Source: an uncultured Altererythrobacter sp.
Lineage (GTDB): Bacteria; Pseudomonadota; Alphaproteobacteria; Sphingomonadales; Sphingomonadaceae
Direction of reading: 5' to 3'
Assembly (NCBI GenBank): GCA_946886175.1
Contig: CAMPIA010000018.1
Span: 1 to 13,050 of the forward strand
DNA length: 13,050 nt
Shown: positions 1-7,735 of the stretch, piece by piece
How the letters are laid out: every line of letters starts with the position of its first letter
Position numbering within the stretch: position 1 is the first letter of the stretch
The notes under the pieces: model-generated
What the model was told of the DNA's origin: nothing
What the model saw: only the letters and a program-made list of their open reading frames with translations
Database searches by the model: none
Translations under genes and position numbers: made by a program

Positions 1-137
1 GCACGATACCGTTCGGGAAAAAACGACAACACCAAGGCGATGGCGATGAACGTGCCGAACAGGGCGACGCGCACGCGCAGCCGGGCGAGACCCACCGATT
101 CCGCCAGCCGGCCGATGATTGAGGTTCGCGGCGTCAT
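1..137 (-). CDS. N-terminus of a polysaccharide chain-length/export inner-membrane protein (partial)
   Basis: The first 45 codons of a minus-strand gene that leaves the window at its left edge. The protein starts MTPRTSIIGRLAESVGLARL and then has a hydrophobic stretch at about residues 24-40, followed by the charged FFPERYR. A short cytoplasmic N-terminus followed by one membrane segment is the usual start of Wzz/KpsE-type polysaccharide co-polymerases, which sit in the inner membrane and partner the outer-membrane exporter encoded just upstream. Its ATG shares one base with the TGA of that gene (TGATG at 139-135), so translation is probably coupled; no separate Shine-Dalgarno is evident. The family call rests on the membrane segment and the neighbour. 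The remainder of the protein is needed to exclude another membrane protein. Confidence 0.6.
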   Translation of the reverse strand, partial: MTPRTSIIGRLAESVGLARLRVRVALFGTFIAIALVLSFFPERYR

Positions 138-2026
138 CAGTCGATCGCCGACACGGCGGCAGCGCTCACACCGATCTGGAACACGATGCTGGCGAATTGC
201 GCGATCTTGTCGAGCAAGTTCGACGACGTGGTCTTGATTGGCACGAAGACGAGGTCGCCGGGAAGCGCCTCTGCGCTTAGCGCCCCCTCGTCGCGCGGCA
301 GCACCTCGCCATTGGCGCGAACCACGAACAGCTTCCCGCGGTCTCCCCCGCGGATCACGCCTCCGGTACGATCAAGATAGTCCTCGATCTCGGCATCGCC
401 GTCGACGATCTGGAACGAGGCCGGGCGGTAGACCGCGCCATAAACCCCCACACTGCTCGGCCGCGGCGGAATAGTGATGCGGTCACCGTGCTCCATCCTC
501 AAATCGAACGGAAGTCTCGCCTGCTCCGGATCGATCGCAAGAACCAAGCGACCGTCGGGCTCGGTGTCGCGCAACTGATCGAGCGTTTCGCGCGCGCCGG
601 CCAACTGGGCCTGCCGCTCACCGGGCTCGAGAGCGTTATCGCGGTTGAGCGGCGCGGTCGCCAGCGCGATTTCGAACTGGTCGATAGCCTGCTCGAAGCT
701 CACCTGCTGCTGCGCGCGGATGGACAGGCGTTCGAGCACGGTGCCGAAGGGAAACGCCTGGTCGGTCTGCCCCCCGGCTGCGCGCAGGACATCCGCCAGA
801 GTGGACGAGGCGGGCAGGTAATAGTTACCCGGGCCCGCGACTTCGCCCTCGATCGTAACCACGATCGATTGACTGGAGCGCGGCTGCGCGAGGCTCCCAA
901 GTGGAAGCACCTGAATGATATCCGCAGGGCGCGCGTCGGTCGTTGCCAATTCGGCCCCGGTCAGTTCCACCGGTCCGGTGATTTCGCCGGTGTTCGCGCG
1001 ATAGACGATCGCACGGTCCGGCTCACCCAGCGTGCTCGCCCCGCCCGCGAGCGCGAGGACGTCCGCGACTGATTCGCCGCCGCGCAACTCGTAGATAGCC
1101 TCCTGGTTCACGCTGCCGAACACCGCCACCTCGTTTCCGACCGGCGGAATGAACAGAACATCCTCGTTTTCTAGGACGGGATCGTTCGCGCGACTGCCGT
1201 TCAACAGCAGCTCGTAAAGGTCGAATTCGGCGACCTGATTCCCATCCCTTATCAGCAGCACACGCCGGAAGCTGCCACCCGCGGAAGGGCCACCCGCTTG
1301 CAGAACCGCGTTGGATACGGTCGACAGATTGCTCAGCGTGAACGAGCCCGGATTGTTCGCGAAACCCGTCACGAATACGCGGATCCCAGTTAGTTCGTTG
1401 ATCCGCACTCCGACCCGGAAGTTGCGGTACTGAGTCCCGATGGCGCCCGCGATGTGTTCCTTGAGATCCCCGCTGCGCACGCCCGCAACTTCGACCGAGC
1501 CGACCGAAGGCAGGAAGACTTCCCCGTTGCGGTCGACCGTGCGCTCGACGCTCCCGTCGACCGGCCCCGCCAGCGAAATCGAGATGACGTCGCCCACGTT
1601 TATGCGATAATCGGGAGGAATGGTGGCATCCATCGAGAGCGAGAAGTCGCGGTTCTCAGGCAGCAGGATGTCGCTGCCGAAGCGCGGCAGTTCCCGTCCC
1701 ACCACCTCTTCAACATACTCCTCGAATTCGCCCGGTTCGGCGAGTTCCACGAGCCGGCGGTTCTTTTCGAGTTGCGAGCGGCCCTCGGGGTCGAGAACAA
1801 TAAACGGCGAGGTCCGCTCGTCGTCCTCGCCGATTGCGGTGGGGCTGATGATCGCACCCGTGCGTGGAGACGAAATATCGGTCGCGGAATCGCTCCCCTC
1901 ATCGCTATCCTCGTTTTCGGACGAATCGTCTTGTTGCTGCTGCGCGTAAGCGACCGGCGCAGTCGTACCGCCGATCGCCGCAAATAGTAGCGCGAAAGCG
2001 AGAAGTACAATTCTCGAGAATGACAT
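137..2026 (-). CDS. Wza/KpsD-like outer-membrane polysaccharide export protein with SLBB repeats
   Basis: A 629-residue periplasmic/outer-membrane protein predicted to form the export channel for capsule or exopolysaccharide. Residues 1-28 are a signal peptide ending in an AXA site (VAYA before QQQQ), followed by an acidic low-complexity linker (about 33-50). A Poly_export domain spans about 137-212 (PPDYRINVGDVISISL). SLBB-type repeats follow at about 215-295, 297-375, 387-430 and 525-600, with a helical insert at about 435-500. The C-terminus (about 605-627) is a hydrophobic or amphipathic helix, as expected for membrane insertion. There is no lipobox Cys, so it resembles KpsD more than lipoprotein Wza. 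I chose the ATG at 2026 because AAGGGG lies 7 bases upstream and the signal peptide then begins normally. An in-frame ATG at 2104 overlaps the previous stop as ATGA but would put 26 extra residues before the signal peptide. The next gene, a Wzz/KpsE-like partner, overlaps by one base. Confidence 0.88.
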   Translation of the reverse strand: MSFSRIVLLAFALLFAAIGGTTAPVAYAQQQQDDSSENEDSDEGSDSATDISSPRTGAIISPTAIGEDDERTSPFIVLDPEGRSQLEKNRRLVELAEPGEFEEYVEEVVGRELPRFGSDILLPENRDFSLSMDATIPPDYRINVGDVISISLAGPVDGSVERTVDRNGEVFLPSVGSVEVAGVRSGDLKEHIAGAIGTQYRNFRVGVRINELTGIRVFVTGFANNPGSFTLSNLSTVSNAVLQAGGPSAGGSFRRVLLIRDGNQVAEFDLYELLLNGSRANDPVLENEDVLFIPPVGNEVAVFGSVNQEAIYELRGGESVADVLALAGGASTLGEPDRAIVYRANTGEITGPVELTGAELATTDARPADIIQVLPLGSLAQPRSSQSIVVTIEGEVAGPGNYYLPASSTLADVLRAAGGQTDQAFPFGTVLERLSIRAQQQVSFEQAIDQFEIALATAPLNRDNALEPGERQAQLAGARETLDQLRDTEPDGRLVLAIDPEQARLPFDLRMEHGDRITIPPRPSSVGVYGAVYRPASFQIVDGDAEIEDYLDRTGGVIRGGDRGKLFVVRANGEVLPRDEGALSAEALPGDLVFVPIKTTSSNLLDKIAQFASIVFQIGVSAAAVSAID

Positions 2027-2100
2027 TAATCGACCCCTTGATGGTCCGGCCGTCCCGAACCCGATCCTCAGACATATGTTCCGGACTTTGCGGACCGACC

Positions 2101-3168
2101 TCATTTCACACCAATGACAGCCGTTTCCGGACGCGTTCGAACGCCGCTTAGCACGCTCTTCCCCGCGCCTCCAGAACCATGGATATCCAACGATGCGATA
2201 AACGCTGCCGTCTCGACGATCGCATCGGCGAGTGTCACCGGTGCGATCCCATAGTGTTGCAGCAGGCCATCGTATTGTTCGCGTGCGCCGGCATAGTTGT
2301 TCGCCGCCGGATCCCGGATTTCGGCGCGTTCGACCGGAACTGAGAACAGCGCCCCCACCAGCGCCGCGACTTCGCCGAGCTCCAACGCATCGCCTCCGCT
2401 GTCCAATTGGGTCACCGCCGCTTGCCGGTGGTCCGACAACTGCTGGATCAATGCGAGCGACAGCAGTTCGCGCACCGCGACATAGCTGCGAACGACCGGC
2501 CGGGGCGCGGTCACGCGGATGGGCCGCTCCGCCAGTGCGTCGAGAATGAAGCTGGCGAGCGCGTAAGTCTCGAACTTGTTAATGAACGGCCCAGCGAGGC
2601 TGAAAATCCGCACGATCATCGCGCGCCTGCCTTCGCCTTCGCGCGCCCAGCGCGCGAAGGCGGCTTCGTCGGCGCACTTCATCCGCCCATAGACCCGTAG
2701 GTCCCGGGCCGCACCGGCATCTTCGGCGCGCGCGGCCGCTCCCGACGAAGCGACGAACACCCGATCCACCCCAATCTTGTCCAGCGCCCCCAGCACGGTG
2801 TCGGACAGCCAGGAATTCGCTTCCACGTAATCGGCCTCGTCCATGCCCGCGACCTTGTCTTTGGTCAGGAAGGCGAGATGGAACAGGATGGTGGGTGCGG
2901 GCTTGATGCAGGAAAGGCGATCGAGCGGGAGCTGAGGCACGCTGACATCACGATTCAACGCGATATCGCGCGCGGTCGAGCCGAAGCACACCACGCGTTC
3001 GCGCATCGCGCCCTCTCCGAGCGCGCTGAGAATCCCGGCGAGCAGCGACTTGCCGATCCACCCGCTCGCGCCGACGATCACTATTCGCCGCTGGTCCGCG
3101 CACAACGCCCGGCGCGCGACCGGATCGAGCTGAACGGTCCGGGGTCGGGATGGGAAGGCAGGGTTCAT
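2101..3168 (-). CDS. NAD(P)-dependent nucleotide-sugar epimerase/dehydratase/reductase (extended SDR)
   Basis: A 355-residue extended short-chain dehydrogenase. The dinucleotide-binding motif GASGWIG is at residues 33-39, the SSG catalytic strand at 141-143 and the YxxxK pair at Y160/K164 (YGRMK). The first 28 residues precede the Rossmann fold. Cytoplasmic; such enzymes epimerise, dehydrate or reduce sugars carried on nucleotides. Being last of the sugar genes before the export genes, it may carry out the final reduction. It could act like YerF on a branched CDP-sugar, or like the RfbJ/Prt reductases that finish abequose or paratose. The sequence alone does not say which. It starts 4 bases after the ThDP-enzyme stop with no strong ribosome-binding site, which suggests reinitiation. 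The family is certain; the substrate is unknown. Confidence 0.85.
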   Translation of the reverse strand: MNPAFPSRPRTVQLDPVARRALCADQRRIVIVGASGWIGKSLLAGILSALGEGAMRERVVCFGSTARDIALNRDVSVPQLPLDRLSCIKPAPTILFHLAFLTKDKVAGMDEADYVEANSWLSDTVLGALDKIGVDRVFVASSGAAARAEDAGAARDLRVYGRMKCADEAAFARWAREGEGRRAMIVRIFSLAGPFINKFETYALASFILDALAERPIRVTAPRPVVRSYVAVRELLSLALIQQLSDHRQAAVTQLDSGGDALELGEVAALVGALFSVPVERAEIRDPAANNYAGAREQYDGLLQHYGIAPVTLADAIVETAAFIASLDIHGSGGAGKSVLSGVRTRPETAVIGVK

Positions 3169-3172
3169 CGCA

Positions 3173-4939
3173 TCACTGATCGGCAGCGGCGAGGTCGAAG
3201 GAAATCCCGGCGGGTGTCAGGTAATCGATTTCGGGGCTCATTCGGTCGAGCGGATTCGATTCCATTGATCCGGTCGCGGTTATTCTGCTGCTGATCTTGG
3301 GCAGGTAGGTCTGCTGCGGATCGATCGGCACGATGAACGCCTGCAAGCCGTGCTGTTCGAGCCGTGCCCGCACATCATCATTCACGTCGAAGTCGAGCGG
3401 CAGCTCCATAACCGGAACATCCCACGCCGCGAACAGCCGCTCCCAGTTGGGTAGACCCAGGCCCGAGGCCGAGTCGCAGCCCAGATACTTGCCGCCGAAA
3501 TAGTTCTGCTGCGTCATCCGGATCGAGGCGTGGCCCTGATCGTGGAAGATAAAGATCTTCAGATCGAGATCGTTGATCGCGGCCGTGCCGACTTCCTGCA
3601 TGTTCTGCGCGAAGCCGCCATCGCCTTCGATAAGGAAGGTCCTGCGGCCGTTGCCGGCAAGCGCCGCGCCGATTGCCCCCGCCAGACCGTAACCCATTGA
3701 AGCGAGCGACTTGTTGGTGATCATCCGCTGTCCGAGTTGCTGCTTATAGAGCTGCATGGACAAGGTGAAGGCGCTGCCGCTGGAGCACGGGATGATGAGG
3801 TCGTCCGGCCGGGTGAGCTTCTCGAGACCGAGAATAAACTCGTAGGGCGAAAGATAGCCTTCACCCGTGGTGTTGACGTCTTCGATGCGCGGAACCGCGG
3901 CGCGAACCCTGCGCGCGCGCGCAAGCCAGTCGGGCTTCGCGGAAAGATCGCACTGCACCAGCCGCTCGAGAAAATCATCCGCGTCCGCGCAGATCGGCAT
4001 GTCGACGCGCGGATGGCCCTTGTCCAGCTCTTGCTGGTCGATCTCGACCTGCACGATCCTGGCCTTGCGGCCGAATTCTTTCCAGTTGAAGCCGGTCTGC
4101 TGCATACCAAGCCGGGTGCCGACGGCGACGATCAGATCGGCTTCCTGGATCAGGATATTGGCGCTCCTCTGGCCCCAAGTGTTGGGGCGGCCGAGATAGA
4201 TCGGGGAATGTCCATCGAACCGGTCGGCACCGTTGTAGGTCGTCATGACCGGCAAACCGAGCGCCTCGATCCGCTGGTGCAAGCGCATCGCGGTGGCGTG
4301 ACTGATGCCGCCGCCTATCAGCAGGACCGGCTGGCGCGCGCCGCTCCACATCCGCGCGACTTCATCCACGGCGTCCGGCGGAGTTTTGGCCAGCCGCGAC
4401 GCCTGGGCCGGCGGGAGCGGCGCCTCGGCCACGTCGGCCGCCTGGACGTCGAGCGGGATCTCCAGAAACACCGGCCCCTTGCGCGGGGTCCAACTTGTAG
4501 AAATCGCCTCGAGGAAATCGAACGGGGCGACCGGCTGCTCCAGCCGCCGCGCGAGCTTGGTCGTCGACCGGACGAGTTCGACCCCATCGACCTCCTGGAT
4601 CCCGCGCGAGCGGAGCTGTTGCCGCGCCAAGTCGACTGTCTTCACCTGCCCGCCGATCACCAACAGTTCCCGGCTTTCCAGCCACGAGCCGCTGATCGCC
4701 GTAACGATATTCGTCAGGCCCGGCCCCGCCGTGACCAGCGCCAGCGCCTTGGCCGGGGCAGCGATCTCGTTAAAATATTCGGCGGCGATGCCCGCTGCCA
4801 CCTCGTGCACGACCGGAACGCCCCTCAGATAACGGTCGAGGCTTTCGGTGAGGTGCATGATATTGCCCCCGCCAACGTAGAAGTAATGGGTGTAGCCGGC
4901 GGCCATCAACCACGCTGCGACCTGATCCGAGAATTTCAT
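3173..4939 (-). CDS. Acetolactate-synthase-like ThDP-dependent enzyme, probable sugar carboligase
   Basis: A 588-residue protein with the full ThDP-enzyme layout: PYR domain (about 1-165), central Rossmann-like domain (about 190-325) and PP domain (about 365-540). Catalytic Glu46 is in the usual setting (VVHEVAAG). The ThDP/Mg motif GDG is at 439-441; exactly 27 residues after Asp440 the usual Asn metal ligand is replaced by Asp467 (context FHDQGH). A C-terminal tail (about 545-588) contains GSMESNPLDRMSP. The family decarboxylates 2-oxo acids and transfers the acyl carbanion. Being inside an rfbFGH operon, and not beside an ilvN-type regulatory subunit, it probably works on a sugar, by analogy with YerE, which joins a two-carbon unit from pyruvate to CDP-3,6-dideoxy-4-ketohexose. 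The ATG overlaps the HAD gene's TGA by four bases (ATGA). Enzyme class is certain; substrate is inferred. Confidence 0.85.
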   Translation of the reverse strand: MKFSDQVAAWLMAAGYTHYFYVGGGNIMHLTESLDRYLRGVPVVHEVAAGIAAEYFNEIAAPAKALALVTAGPGLTNIVTAISGSWLESRELLVIGGQVKTVDLARQQLRSRGIQEVDGVELVRSTTKLARRLEQPVAPFDFLEAISTSWTPRKGPVFLEIPLDVQAADVAEAPLPPAQASRLAKTPPDAVDEVARMWSGARQPVLLIGGGISHATAMRLHQRIEALGLPVMTTYNGADRFDGHSPIYLGRPNTWGQRSANILIQEADLIVAVGTRLGMQQTGFNWKEFGRKARIVQVEIDQQELDKGHPRVDMPICADADDFLERLVQCDLSAKPDWLARARRVRAAVPRIEDVNTTGEGYLSPYEFILGLEKLTRPDDLIIPCSSGSAFTLSMQLYKQQLGQRMITNKSLASMGYGLAGAIGAALAGNGRRTFLIEGDGGFAQNMQEVGTAAINDLDLKIFIFHDQGHASIRMTQQNYFGGKYLGCDSASGLGLPNWERLFAAWDVPVMELPLDFDVNDDVRARLEQHGLQAFIVPIDPQQTYLPKISSRITATGSMESNPLDRMSPEIDYLTPAGISFDLAAADQ

Positions 4940-5640
4940 TGCGCACCGTCCGTCGTCAGCGCCAGGAGCGAACTGAAGATAGTCATCACCTGGTTCGCGG
5001 TCAGGCTGCCCGGCGTATTCTTGTCATAACCCCAGTCAGCATGGAGCGGCAGGTGGACCTGCCCCTCGAACGGCTCGAGATGATTGTTCATGTCGTCCAG
5101 GTAGACCGCGAGCCACTTGTCGCGCTCGCACCAACCCTGCTCCCGGGCGACCGCCAGCTTGCTGCCGAGCCGGCGGATGTCTTCTTGACCGAAGACCTCG
5201 AGGACATCGGCGGCGTGGAAACCGAGCGCCTCGTGGATCGACGCGACGTTGCGTGTCGAAAGGATCACGAAATGCTCCGAATGCGCGAGCAGGAGCGGCT
5301 TTACCTGGAAGAAGAAGTCGTAGGGCGGCATAACCTTGGGCCAGTCGGCGTCCGCCATCAGTTCCTTGCGCGCCTCAAAAAAGTTGCGCGCGAACGCCCA
5401 ATCGTCCTCGATCGGCTCGATCAGCCGCAGTGCACTGGGCTGAACGAAACGCTCGCTGCTGTAAAGCCGGTTGTACTGCCAGGCGTCGGTAACCACCGAA
5501 CGGTAGGCCAGGAACTCCTCGTAATCGATGTCCTGCCGGAACCCGCTGCGACCGCGCGTGGTGCGCTGGGCGACGCTGTAGGCTTCGTACGCGCTGTTGA
5601 ACAACACGCCGTCGAAATCCAAGATGAACTTGATGTCCAC
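4936..5640 (-). CDS. HAD-family phosphatase
   Basis: A 234-residue haloacid-dehalogenase-like protein with all four motifs. Motif I is DFDGV with nucleophile Asp8 and Asp10; motif II Ser/Thr is at 128-129 (ILSTRN); motif III Lys is probably K161; motif IV is Asp182-Asp183 (YLDDM). A helical cap probably fills about 20-110. Such enzymes hydrolyse small-molecule phosphates in the cytoplasm. Lying between the aldolase and the ThDP-enzyme genes, it may dephosphorylate an intermediate that passes between them; this is inference. The start is a GTG at 5640, four bases after the aldolase stop, with AAGG about 10 bases upstream; it places the nucleophile at residue 8, as is normal for the family. The stop overlaps the ThDP-enzyme ATG. 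Confidence 0.82.
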   Translation of the reverse strand: MDIKFILDFDGVLFNSAYEAYSVAQRTTRGRSGFRQDIDYEEFLAYRSVVTDAWQYNRLYSSERFVQPSALRLIEPIEDDWAFARNFFEARKELMADADWPKVMPPYDFFFQVKPLLLAHSEHFVILSTRNVASIHEALGFHAADVLEVFGQEDIRRLGSKLAVAREQGWCERDKWLAVYLDDMNNHLEPFEGQVHLPLHADWGYDKNTPGSLTANQVMTIFSSLLALTTDGAQ

Positions 5641-5644
5641 CGGA

Positions 5645-6346
5645 TCAGAGCCTTGAACGAATCTGCTTCAGGCGCCTGGAGGCCGCGTTGGTAATCGCGC
5701 CGTGGTAGGCGTTCTGCATGTCCAGCAGCTCGGTCTCGACCGCGAAGGCGGCGGTCAGCGCGCCGTCCTCGAGAAATGCGGGAACGGGAATAACGCATTT
5801 GCGCGTTTCGACGCAATCGATGGTGTCGCGCAGCTCGGCATCGCGCTGGAGCAACTCGCGCGTTCCCGCGCTGACCGAGCCGCCCATGGTGAACTTTAGC
5901 CCGCGCCGCTTCGCCGCGGCCGCCACGGTCTTCACCATGCGGACGGTTTCGTCGCTGTCGACCCCGGCGCCGCCAAAGCTCGCCGTCAGGTCGGAGCGTC
6001 CGACGGTGACCTCGGTCAGGTGCTTGCCCGCATCGAGCAGCGCTTCGATCCGCTCGACGGCGTCGATCGTCTCGATCGTAACGCCGATGTGATCGAACGC
6101 CCCGACATCCAGCATATCCATATATTTCGACATCGCGAACGCGCTCTCGATCATCGGGGCGACGATGCGGCGGACTCCGATCTGCGCCAGGAAGCGCATA
6201 TCGGACTTCGCCTCGCACCCGCCGATCTTCACCAGGTAGGGAAGGCCGTTCGATGCAGCGTAGGCCGCCTCGGCAGCCGCCTGGTTGCGCGAAAGGCCTT
6301 CCGCCTCGAACTCGCCCTTGAGGGCGACAAAATGAGAATAGTCCAT
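5645..6346 (-). CDS. HpcH/HpaI aldolase / citrate-lyase-beta-like protein
   Basis: A 233-residue protein with features of the PEP-mutase-like TIM-barrel aldolases. It has a KIGG strand at 40-43, IVAPMIES at 61-68, IET with Glu92, and GRSDLTASFG at 116-125 with Asp119. Glu92 and Asp119 are 27 residues apart, close to the 26 between the two metal ligands of HpcH (E149/D175 from memory), so the metal site seems intact. Known relatives join or split pyruvate or acetyl units and aldehydes (2-keto-3-deoxy acids, malyl- or citramalyl-type substrates). Its role in a sugar-nucleotide operon is unknown; it may make a 2-oxo acid for the ThDP enzyme downstream. The ATG is 38 bases after rfbH, with AGGA four bases upstream. 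It is shorter than typical HpcH (about 250-265 residues). Fold is likely; substrate unknown. Confidence 0.75.
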   Translation of the reverse strand: MDYSHFVALKGEFEAEGLSRNQAAAEAAYAASNGLPYLVKIGGCEAKSDMRFLAQIGVRRIVAPMIESAFAMSKYMDMLDVGAFDHIGVTIETIDAVERIEALLDAGKHLTEVTVGRSDLTASFGGAGVDSDETVRMVKTVAAAAKRRGLKFTMGGSVSAGTRELLQRDAELRDTIDCVETRKCVIPVPAFLEDGALTAAFAVETELLDMQNAYHGAITNAASRRLKQIRSRL

Positions 6347-6384
6347 GTTATCCTAAAGCATTGCGAAATGTGAAATCAGTGAGG

Positions 6385-7734
6385 CTAGCGCGTGATAAAT
6401 TCCCGAATCGTCGACGCGGTATACTCAAGATGCTGTTCGCTCAAGCCAGGATAGATTCCTACCCAAAAACATCTCTGCGTGATGATATCGGAGTTGGTCA
6501 ATTCTCCCACCACCCGATAATCGCGGCCTTTCATATAGGGCTGGCGCGTCAGATTGCCGCCGAACAGGAGTCGGGTGCCGATGTTCCGGTCGTTCAGATG
6601 CTGCACCAGATCGTCGCGCGCGACCGGGGCGTTGTCGCGAAGAGTGATCGGATAACCGAACCAGCTCGGCTCGCTATTCGGGGTGGCCTCGGGCAAGATC
6701 AGCACCTCTTCCAGCGGCCGCAGCAGTTCGGTCAACTGGTCGAAGTTGCGCTGCCTGGCCGCGATGAAACCGTCGAGCCGGTCGAGCTGGGCGAGCCCGA
6801 CCGCCGCCTGCATGTCCGTGATCTTCAGATTGTAGCCGCAGTGGCTATAAGTGTACTTGTGGTCGTACCCAAAGGGCAGGTCGCCCAGGCGGCGGCAGAA
6901 GCGCTTGCCGCAGGTGTTGTCTTCGCCTGGCGCGCACCAGCAGTCGCGACCCCAGTCGCGCATGGATTCCATCACCCGCTTGAGACGCGGCTTGTCGGTG
7001 AAGACCGCGCCGCCCTCGCCCATGGTGATGTGATGCGCAGGATAGAAGCTGAGCGTGCCGAAATGGCCGAAAGTGCCGACGTTGCGCCCATCATACTTGG
7101 CACCCAGGGCGTCGCAGCAGTCTTCGACCACCCAGAGGTTGTACTTTTCGGCCACCCGCATCACTTCGGCGAGATCGAACGGATTGCCGAGCGTGTGGGC
7201 CACCATGATCGCGCGGGTCTTGTCGGTGACCGCGGCCTCGATCATGTCGGAACGGATGTTGTAGGTCGGGATGTCGGCGTCGACGAACACCGGAACCACG
7301 CCGTACTGCAGTGCCGGATTGATCGTGGTCGGGAATCCGGTCGCCACGGTGATCATCTCGTCGCCCGGCTTCAGAGCGTCGCCCCTCAGATAATGGCTGA
7401 ACAGCGACGAGAACGCGACTAGGTTTGCCGACGAGCCCGAATTGACCGTAAGCGCATGGCGGACCCCGATCCGGTCGGCCAGGCGCTGTTCGAACTTTGT
7501 GTTGAAACGGCCGGTGGTAAGCCAGAAGTCAAGACAGCTTTCCGCGAGCGCTTGCATGTCGCTGGCGCCATAGACCTTGCCCGACACTGGCACCGGACTG
7601 GTGCCCGGCACGAATGCCATGGGCTGATGGTGCGCCTCGGCGTACTGGCCGACGAGATCGACGATGAGCGAGCGGAATTGAGCTTCGTCGAGATCCTTGA
7701 TCTCTCCGGCAACTTTGTCGAGGGTCGTCGTCAT
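6385..7734 (-). CDS. rfbH: CDP-4-dehydro-6-deoxyglucose 3-dehydratase (E1, RfbH/DdhC)
   Basis: A 449-residue PLP- and [2Fe-2S]-dependent enzyme that removes the C3 hydroxyl of CDP-4-keto-6-deoxyglucose on the way to 3,6-dideoxyhexoses. It has the aminotransferase fold-type I pattern (NSGSSANL at 98-105, EDCCDALGA at 204-212). The usual PLP-binding Lys is replaced by His (YPAHH, H234 by offset to E1 His220). Cys207, Cys265, Cys267 and Cys275 reproduce the C-X57-C-X1-C-X7-C iron-sulfur spacing of E1 exactly. I chose the ATG at 7734 because it gives the family length, follows the rfbG stop by one base and has GGAG 10 bases upstream; the longer open frame overlaps rfbG. The matching E3 reductase (DdhD/RfbI) is not in this window. 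Confident assignment. Confidence 0.95.
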   Translation of the reverse strand: MTTTLDKVAGEIKDLDEAQFRSLIVDLVGQYAEAHHQPMAFVPGTSPVPVSGKVYGASDMQALAESCLDFWLTTGRFNTKFEQRLADRIGVRHALTVNSGSSANLVAFSSLFSHYLRGDALKPGDEMITVATGFPTTINPALQYGVVPVFVDADIPTYNIRSDMIEAAVTDKTRAIMVAHTLGNPFDLAEVMRVAEKYNLWVVEDCCDALGAKYDGRNVGTFGHFGTLSFYPAHHITMGEGGAVFTDKPRLKRVMESMRDWGRDCWCAPGEDNTCGKRFCRRLGDLPFGYDHKYTYSHCGYNLKITDMQAAVGLAQLDRLDGFIAARQRNFDQLTELLRPLEEVLILPEATPNSEPSWFGYPITLRDNAPVARDDLVQHLNDRNIGTRLLFGGNLTRQPYMKGRDYRVVGELTNSDIITQRCFWVGIYPGLSEQHLEYTASTIREFITR

Positions 7735-7735
7735 A

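Noticed and set aside
3173..4939. Annotation of the ThDP gene as ilvB (acetolactate synthase)
   Set aside because: There is no ilvN neighbour, the Asn metal ligand is changed, and the context is sugar-nucleotide synthesis; a generic ThDP carboligase call is safer.
3737..5029. A 430-codon open frame on the plus strand
   Set aside because: It lies fully opposite the ThDP-enzyme gene, has no recognisable motif and is rich in Arg/Asp/Gly/Leu in the way of high-GC antisense shadows; the minus-strand frame has clear catalytic motifs.
6361..7422. A 353-codon open frame on the plus strand opposite rfbH
   Set aside because: It is the antisense shadow of rfbH, which has exact family motifs; the plus frame shows no domain and no proper start context.
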